From positions 1 through 35,997 of the forward strand of contig JAIBAC010000012.1 of NCBI GenBank assembly GCA_019695375.1: 35,997 nt of DNA, written 5' to 3'. Below, piece by piece: positions 31,481 to 35,997 of the stretch; positions within the stretch are counted from its first letter, which is position 1; the number at the start of each line of letters is the position of its first letter. This DNA comes from Acidimicrobiia bacterium. Its GTDB lineage: Bacteria; Actinomycetota; Acidimicrobiia; UBA2766. The notes beneath the pieces are model-generated. The model made no database searches and was not told the origin of the DNA. It saw only the letters and a program-made list of their open reading frames with translations. The position numbers and the translations under genes are program-made.

Positions 31481-32330
31481 CGTTGAGGGTCCCGACGTCG
31501 TCGACGACGGTCTGCATCTGCGCCTCGATCAGCTCGAGCTCGGCGGCGACTTCTACCGCGACGTCGATCGGGAGCGCCTCGGTCGCCTGGATCGGTTCGG
31601 GCTCCACGGTCGGCGGTGCCTTGCGGCCGACGACGAGGCCGACTCCGACCACGTCGACGTGGGTGAGCACGATCGCAGCCTCCTCGTACCAGCCCCAGGG
31701 CTGAGGCATGTCGAGCGCGTCCTCGACCTCCTGCTCCTGCTCCAGGGCATCGACGAACTGCCTGTAGTACTCCGACCAGAGGTGGTCCGGCAGCATCCGG
31801 CTCGCGGCGATGCGGAAGCCGGCCTCGGTCAGGAGGATCTCGTAGTCGGCGAGCGAGCGCACCTCCTTGCCGAGCACACGCGTCACCCCCGGATCGCGGT
31901 AGTCGAGCTCACGCTTCCACGACGCCCCGTAGATCGCGATGTGGCCTCCGGGGCGCAGTACCCGGAACGCCTCCGCGATCGGGACGTGCATGGCGTCGGT
32001 GCGGTCGAGCACGGAGCCCGCCATCACCAGGTCGAACGATTCCGCCGAGTGCGGGAACGGCTTCGTGCAGTCGAGCGGACCGACGTCGACGAGGCCCTCG
32101 AGGCGCAACGACATCGCCCGAGCCTGGAGGCGCTCGAGCTTGTCCATGTCGATGTCGGTCGCCACGACCCGGCACTGGCGCGTTTCAGCGAGGTGGATGC
32201 TCGCGATGCCGTGACCGGCACCCAACTCGAGGACGCGGCTGGAGGAGTCGACCCCGGTGATCTCGGCCACGCGCTCGACTGCGTAACGGCCCCCGGGTCC
32301 GAGGCTCTCCACGTCGAACTTCGGCGCCAC
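31455..32330 (-). CDS. SAM-dependent methyltransferase (class I)
   Basis: This 291-residue protein has motif I VLELGAGHGIASIHLAE (about 33-49), the acidic D59 in VVATDID that should contact the ribose, GPLDCTKPF and RVLRPGGHIAIYGASW. These are class I (type 11) features; substrate unknown. The C-terminal 90 residues go beyond the core fold and end with an acidic helix (AVEVAAELELIEAQMQTVVD) and a basic tip. GTG 32330 has TAAGCT 7 bases upstream and no Shine-Dalgarno; a longer open frame upstream is discounted. The 3' end overlaps the membrane protein gene on the other strand. Confidence 0.85.
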   Translation of the reverse strand: MAPKFDVESLGPGGRYAVERVAEITGVDSSSRVLELGAGHGIASIHLAETRQCRVVATDIDMDKLERLQARAMSLRLEGLVDVGPLDCTKPFPHSAESFDLVMAGSVLDRTDAMHVPIAEAFRVLRPGGHIAIYGASWKRELDYRDPGVTRVLGKEVRSLADYEILLTEAGFRIAASRMLPDHLWSEYYRQFVDALEQEQEVEDALDMPQPWGWYEEAAIVLTHVDVVGVGLVVGRKAPPTVEPEPIQATEALPIDVAVEVAAELELIEAQMQTVVDDVGTLNVRTRPDRR

Positions 32331-32337
32331 GGCGCAA

Positions 32338-32343
32338 AGCTTA
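32338..32343 (-). promoter_or_regulatory. -10 element TAAGCT for the methyltransferase (leaderless)
   Basis: TAAGCT on the - strand lies 7 bases before GTG 32330 without a Shine-Dalgarno. Confidence 0.45.
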
Positions 32344-32440
32344 CCGGTCGGTGATAGGTAGGGTTTCCGCTCGCGCCGGGCCCGGCGATGCGAGCGCGGT
32401 GCCGGGCGCCAGCAGTCTCGACGACGCCGGAGGGCTTCCC

Positions 32441-32995
32441 ATGAAGGTGCACACGGGCAGGGGTGACGACGGCACCACAGGGCTCTTCTACGGCGGGCGC
32501 GTGCGCAAGGACGCGCCGGGGCCGGAGGCGTACGGCACCGTCGACGAGACCGTCGCAGCGCTGGGCGTCGCCCGCGCCGAGGCCGCTGCGGATCCCGAAC
32601 TGGCGGCGCTGATCCTCGCGCTGCAGAGAGAGCTGTTCGTGGTCGGCGCCGAACTCGCGACCGCGGCGGAGAACGCGTCCAAGCTCGTCGACGGCGAGTC
32701 GCGCGTTTCGGCGGCGATGACGGCCGCGCTGGCGGAGCTCGTCGAGTCGTACGAGAGTCGCCTTCCGGAGCTGCGGGAGTTCGTCGTGCCCGGTGCAAAC
32801 CGCCTTGCAGCGGCGCTCGACCTCGCGCGCACGGTGTGCAGGCGTGCCGAGCGCGCCGCGATCACGGCCCAGGCCGGCACACCGTCGCCGAACCCCGAGC
32901 TCCTCCGCTACCTGAACCTGCTGTCGGACCTGCTGTTCCTGCTGGCGCGCGACGCCGAGGAGGTCCTCACCACCGTGCAGGACCACGATGCCTGA
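32441..32995 (+). CDS. Cob(I)alamin adenosyltransferase, PduO type
   Basis: This 184-residue enzyme adenosylates cobalamin using ATP to form coenzyme B12. It has the N-terminal ATP loop KVHTGRGDDGTTGLFYGGRV, the central helix CRRAERAAITAQ (RxxERR-like) and LLRYLNLLSDLLFLLAR at the end, as in the PduO/MMAB trimer family. GGAGGG lies 6 bases before ATG 32441. A B12-dependent enzyme is expected elsewhere in the genome; none is in the window and no cobalamin riboswitch was seen upstream. pepA follows 30 bases downstream but has its own promoter. Confidence 0.92.
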   Translation: MKVHTGRGDDGTTGLFYGGRVRKDAPGPEAYGTVDETVAALGVARAEAAADPELAALILALQRELFVVGAELATAAENASKLVDGESRVSAAMTAALAELVESYESRLPELREFVVPGANRLAAALDLARTVCRRAERAAITAQAGTPSPNPELLRYLNLLSDLLFLLARDAEEVLTTVQDHDA

Positions 32996-33012
32996 AGCGT
33001 CGATCGGGGGGC

Positions 33013-33018
33013 TACGCT
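33013..33018 (+). promoter_or_regulatory. -10 element TACGCT for pepA (leaderless)
   Basis: TACGCT lies 7 bases before ATG 33026 without a Shine-Dalgarno. Confidence 0.5.
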
Positions 33019-33025
33019 CGCCGCC

Positions 33026-34504
33026 ATGATCGAGGTGACCACAACAGCCGATCCCGCCGAATCAGTCGTGGCGGACGTCCTCGTCGTCGGAGTCACCCGC
33101 GGTGACGCGGGGCCGGTGCTGTCCCCGGACGCAGCCGCCGTCGACGCCGCCAGCGGTGGTGCGTTGACGGCGTTCCTCGAGGCCTCGTCGTTCGAGGCCA
33201 AGGCGCGTGAGACCGCCGCGGTCGCCGTGAGCGGCGTCGGAGCGCGCATGGCCGTGCTGGCGGGCCTCGGTGATCCCGATCAGGCCGACGTCGCCGCCCT
33301 GCGCAGCACTTGCGGCGCGATCTCACGTGCCACGGGCGACGCGGTGAGCGTCGCGTGTGCGCTCGGTGCCGAGACCGGCCTCGACGCCGTGGACTGCACG
33401 CGTGCGGTCGTCGAGGGCTGGCTCCTCGGCACGTACAAGTTCACGCGCTTCAAGTCCGAGCCCGAGCCGGTGAGCACCACCGCGCTTCAAGTCGTGGGCG
33501 GCGACGCAGCCGCAGCGGCGCGCGCGGCTGCCGTCGCACGCGCGACGACGCTCGCCCGCGACCTGTCCAACCGCCCCGCAGGCGATCTCACGCCATCGGA
33601 CCTCGCGGCCGAGGCGGAGCGGATCGCCGCCACCGCTTCGCTGCAGGTCGAGGTCTGGGATCGTGATCGCATAGCGGCGGAGCGCCTCGGCGGGCTGCAG
33701 ACCGTGTCGGCGGGTAGCGCGCAGGAGCCGCGGCTCATCCGCATCACCTACGAACCGGAGGTCGAGGCAACTGCGACGCTGGTGCTAGTGGGCAAGGGGA
33801 TCACTTTCGACTCCGGGGGTCTGTCGCTCAAGACAGCAGACGGCATGATGACCATGAAGACCGACATGAGCGGGGCCGCGGCGGTGATCGCCGCCATGAG
33901 CGTCCTCGGCGAGCTCGGCCCGCCCGTGCGGGTGGTGGGGATCGTGCCGGCATCGGAGAACATGCCGTCGGGCAAGGCCGTCAAGCCGGGCGACGTGTTC
34001 AGTGCCCGCAACGGCAAGACCGTCGAGGTCCTGAACACCGACGCCGAGGGCCGCCTCGTGCTCGCCGACGCGCTCAGCCTCGCGGTGGAGACCGAGCCCG
34101 ACGCGATCATCGACCTCGCCACCCTCACCGGTGCCTGTGTCGTCGCCCTCGGCCAGGAGTGGGCGGGGTACTTCAGCAACGACGCAGCTCTCGCGGAGGG
34201 CATCGAGTCCGCGTCAGCCTCTGCCGGCGAGCCGGTGTGGCGCATGCCGCTCGTGGAGTCCTACCGCAAGCGCCTCGACAGCGAGGTGGCGGACCTGCGC
34301 AACATCGCGACCGGCAGCGGAGGAGGGGCGATCACGGCGGCGCTGTTCCTGCAGCAGTTCACCGGCGACGTGGCGTGGGCGCACGTCGACATCGCCGGCC
34401 CTTCACGCGTGGACTCGACTGACGGCCACGTCGTCAAGGGCTCGTCGGGCTTCGGTGCCGCCCTGCTCGTCGACCTCGTCGACGCGTGGGCGTCCGGCTC
34501 GTAG
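33026..34504 (+). CDS. pepA: Leucyl aminopeptidase, M17 family
   Basis: This 492-residue cytosolic hexameric di-metal peptidase has an N-terminal macro-like domain (about 1-160) and a catalytic domain. Metal and catalytic residues are K257 and D262 in VGKGITFDSGGLSLK, D in MKTDMSGAAAV, and D339, E341 and R343 in the signature NTDAEGRLVLADAL. The end HVVKGSSGFGAALLVDLV is typical. The first bases after the stop at 34504 are only three before the end of the convergent MoeB gene. Confidence 0.95.
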   Translation: MIEVTTTADPAESVVADVLVVGVTRGDAGPVLSPDAAAVDAASGGALTAFLEASSFEAKARETAAVAVSGVGARMAVLAGLGDPDQADVAALRSTCGAISRATGDAVSVACALGAETGLDAVDCTRAVVEGWLLGTYKFTRFKSEPEPVSTTALQVVGGDAAAAARAAAVARATTLARDLSNRPAGDLTPSDLAAEAERIAATASLQVEVWDRDRIAAERLGGLQTVSAGSAQEPRLIRITYEPEVEATATLVLVGKGITFDSGGLSLKTADGMMTMKTDMSGAAAVIAAMSVLGELGPPVRVVGIVPASENMPSGKAVKPGDVFSARNGKTVEVLNTDAEGRLVLADALSLAVETEPDAIIDLATLTGACVVALGQEWAGYFSNDAALAEGIESASASAGEPVWRMPLVESYRKRLDSEVADLRNIATGSGGGAITAALFLQQFTGDVAWAHVDIAGPSRVDSTDGHVVKGSSGFGAALLVDLVDAWASGS

Positions 34505-34507
34505 CGC

Positions 34508-35689
34508 TCAGGCGATGTCGCGCGCCTTCATGTTCGGGGCGATGCAGTAGTCGTCGTAGTCGACGAGCTCGACCTGGGCGCCTTCACCGCATGCAGGGCA
34601 GTCGGGGTCGCGGCGCAGCTTGAGGGTGCGGAAGCTCATGTCGAGCGTGTCGACGGTGAGGAGCTTGCCGACGAGTGGCTCGCCGATGCCGAGCACGATC
34701 TTCATCGCCTCGAGCGCCTGGATGGACCCCACGATGCCGGGCAGCACGCCGAGCACTCCCGCCTCCGCGCAGCTCGGTGCCAGCTCCGGTGGCGGCGGCT
34801 GGTGGTAGAGGCAGCGGTAGCACGGTCCGTGGCCCGGCCAGAACACCGACACCTGGCCTTCGAAGCGGAAGATCGAACCGTGCACGACCGGCTTGTCGAG
34901 CAGCACGCTCGCGTCGTTGACGAGGTAGCGCGTCGGGAAGTTGTCGCAGCCGTCGACGACGACGTCGTAGTCGCCCATGATCTCGGTCACGTTCGACGAC
35001 GACAGGCGCACCGGGAACGTCTCGACGGAGACGTCGGGGTTGAGGCCCTCGATCGTGCGCTTGGCCGAGTCGACCTTGAGCTCACCGACGCGGCTCTCGT
35101 CGTGGACGATCTGGCGTTGGAGGTTCGACGAGTCGACGATGTCGAAGTCGACGATGCCGATGCGGCCGACCCCGGCGGCCGCGAGGTAGAGCGCGGCAGG
35201 CGAGCCGAGACCGCCGGCACCGAGGAGCAGCACCGAGGAGTCGAGGAGCTTCTGCTGCCCGCGCTCGCCGACCTCGGGCATGATCAGGTGGCGGTGGTAG
35301 CGGCGCTTCTGCTCCGGTGACATCACCCTTGGGATCGTGAACTTGCCGCCCTTGTCCTTCCAGCCGTTGAACCCGGGCCTGAGGCTCACGACGTCGCTGT
35401 AGCCGAGGTCCTGCAGCGACTTGGCGGCGAGCGCGGAGCGGATGCCACCGGCGCAGTAGAGGACCACGGGTGTGTCCTTGTCGGGCACCGCGTTCTCGAC
35501 GTTCAGCTCGAGGAACCCGCGGGGGATGTGCACTGCACCGGCTATCGCGCCGTTCTCGTACTCGTCGGCCTCACGCACGTCGATCCAGACGGTGCCGGGC
35601 TCGCTGTTGAGGACGGTCTCGCCCTCTTCGAAGTCGATCTCGCGGATGGCGCTCTTGGTGCTCGTGAGCAGCTCTCGGAACGTGGACAT
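34508..35689 (-). CDS. Rhodanese-MoeB/ThiF fusion, sulfur carrier adenylyltransferase
   Basis: This is a 393-residue E1-like enzyme with a rhodanese domain at the N-terminus (about 1-115, active C79 in LYCAGGIRS). A MoeB/ThiF domain follows, with LLLGAGGLGSPAALYL (about 154-169), the zinc pairs CYRC and CPAC, and the cysteine in PSCAEAGVLGVLPG where MOCS3/Uba4 has its acyl-transfer cysteine. It adenylates the C-terminus of a sulfur carrier (MoaD, ThiS or CysO type) and passes sulfur to it. In MoeZ and MOCS3 the rhodanese is C-terminal; here the order is reversed. No carrier gene is in the window. The start is ATG 35689; its promoter is not clear. Confidence 0.9.
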   Translation of the reverse strand: MSTFRELLTSTKSAIREIDFEEGETVLNSEPGTVWIDVREADEYENGAIAGAVHIPRGFLELNVENAVPDKDTPVVLYCAGGIRSALAAKSLQDLGYSDVVSLRPGFNGWKDKGGKFTIPRVMSPEQKRRYHRHLIMPEVGERGQQKLLDSSVLLLGAGGLGSPAALYLAAAGVGRIGIVDFDIVDSSNLQRQIVHDESRVGELKVDSAKRTIEGLNPDVSVETFPVRLSSSNVTEIMGDYDVVVDGCDNFPTRYLVNDASVLLDKPVVHGSIFRFEGQVSVFWPGHGPCYRCLYHQPPPPELAPSCAEAGVLGVLPGIVGSIQALEAMKIVLGIGEPLVGKLLTVDTLDMSFRTLKLRRDPDCPACGEGAQVELVDYDDYCIAPNMKARDIA

Positions 35690-35913
35690 GCGCGCCTACT
35701 TGGCATCAGGGGATTTGCACGACTGGCGTGGTGGAAACTCCCGAAGCGTACCGGATAATTCCCACGCCACGCCTTGGCGGCCCCCGCCCCGACGCGGCGG
35801 AGCGGAGGAATCCGGGTCGGCGGAGGGAACTCCTCCTACGTTGGAGACCACACCCGTTTCCGCCGAGTCGGCACACCTCGACCCCTTTTGACCGATCCGC
35901 GAGGTCGACCACG
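35690..35913. other. Intergenic region with inverted repeat upstream of the MoeB gene
   Basis: GGCGTGG (35725-35731) and CCACGCC (35762-35768) form a perfect 7-bp repeat around a 30-base AT-richer centre containing GGATAATTCC. GGAGGAATCC and GGAACTCCTCC lie further right. A promoter or operator for either flanking gene is likely, but none can be assigned. Confidence 0.3.
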
Positions 35914-35997
35914 TTGGACTACCCCCCACCGTTCCCGCGTCCGGACCCCAGCGCTGCGGCACCGGCCCTGCCCCGACCCGTGCCGCCACGCCCGCCT
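35914..35997 (+). CDS. Possible start of a proline-rich protein, cut by window edge
   Basis: A frame from TTG 35914 encodes MDYPPPFPRPDPSAAAPALP and more prolines before the window ends. GAGG lies about 12 bases upstream. Proline-rich N-termini of this kind precede a membrane helix in many actinobacterial envelope proteins, but only 28 codons are visible, so the gene and start are tentative. Confidence 0.3.
   Translation, partial: MDYPPPFPRPDPSAAAPALPRPVPPRPP

Overview
This window is high-GC DNA with many GTG and TTG starts, short intergenic gaps and 4-base start/stop overlaps. It looks like chromosomal core sequence from an actinobacterium (Actinomycetota). Supporting signs are an InhA-like enoyl-ACP reductase, a DUF2752 protein, a mycobacterial-type SOS box, and many genes whose only upstream signal is a TANNNT -10 box 6-8 bases before the start codon, as in leaderless transcripts. 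A deep-branching group such as Acidimicrobiia is plausible, but that is inference. No rRNA, tRNA, insertion sequence, phage gene or CRISPR array was seen.

Layout. 1-3008: a PaaX-like regulator (cut by the left edge) is divergent from a fatty-acid desaturase and an FAD oxidoreductase. 3009-3299: non-coding, with a strong candidate for a small structured RNA. 3300-5075: DUF2752 membrane protein, DUF2203 protein, aldo/keto reductase. 5271-9299: a large secreted protein with four double PKD-like repeats. 9310-12646: SDR oxidoreductase and M1 aminopeptidase N. 12734-15870: a small unknown protein, a weakly IF-2B-like protein, an MFS transporter and a SpoT-like HD hydrolase. 16024-22377: a nearly complete type II fatty acid synthase locus (fabD, fabH, fabG, acpP, fabF forward; fabZ reversed; fabI forward), plus an SCP2-like and an SRPBCC protein. 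22497-25512: trpB2, a 32-residue membrane protein and lipoamide dehydrogenase; this segment is bracketed by two unrelated tandem hairpin doublets. 25667-29667: a fused LipB-LipA protein, an M24 peptidase and two lipoproteins. 29591-29884: a small double-CxxC protein under an SOS-box promoter. 30030-34504: dienelactone hydrolase, unknown membrane protein, methyltransferase, PduO-type cobalamin adenosyltransferase, leucyl aminopeptidase. 34508-35689: rhodanese-MoeB protein. A proline-rich reading frame may begin at the right edge.

How the genes fit together. The fab block supplies the whole elongation cycle: malonyl loading, initiating condensation, ketoreduction, dehydration, enoyl reduction and elongating condensation. 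Octanoyl-ACP from such a pathway is the substrate of LipB; LipA then inserts sulfur to make lipoyl groups, which are oxidised by lipoamide dehydrogenase, encoded just upstream. The 16-27 kb stretch is therefore a fatty acid to lipoate block. Most other genes are housekeeping functions in short transcription units.

The most unusual items are the single-chain LipB-LipA fusion, the SOS-box-controlled zinc-ribbon protein, the putative small RNA whose predicted first base is the first base of its 11-bp closing stem, the two tandem hairpin doublets, and the ladder of four AGGAAG motifs before acpP.
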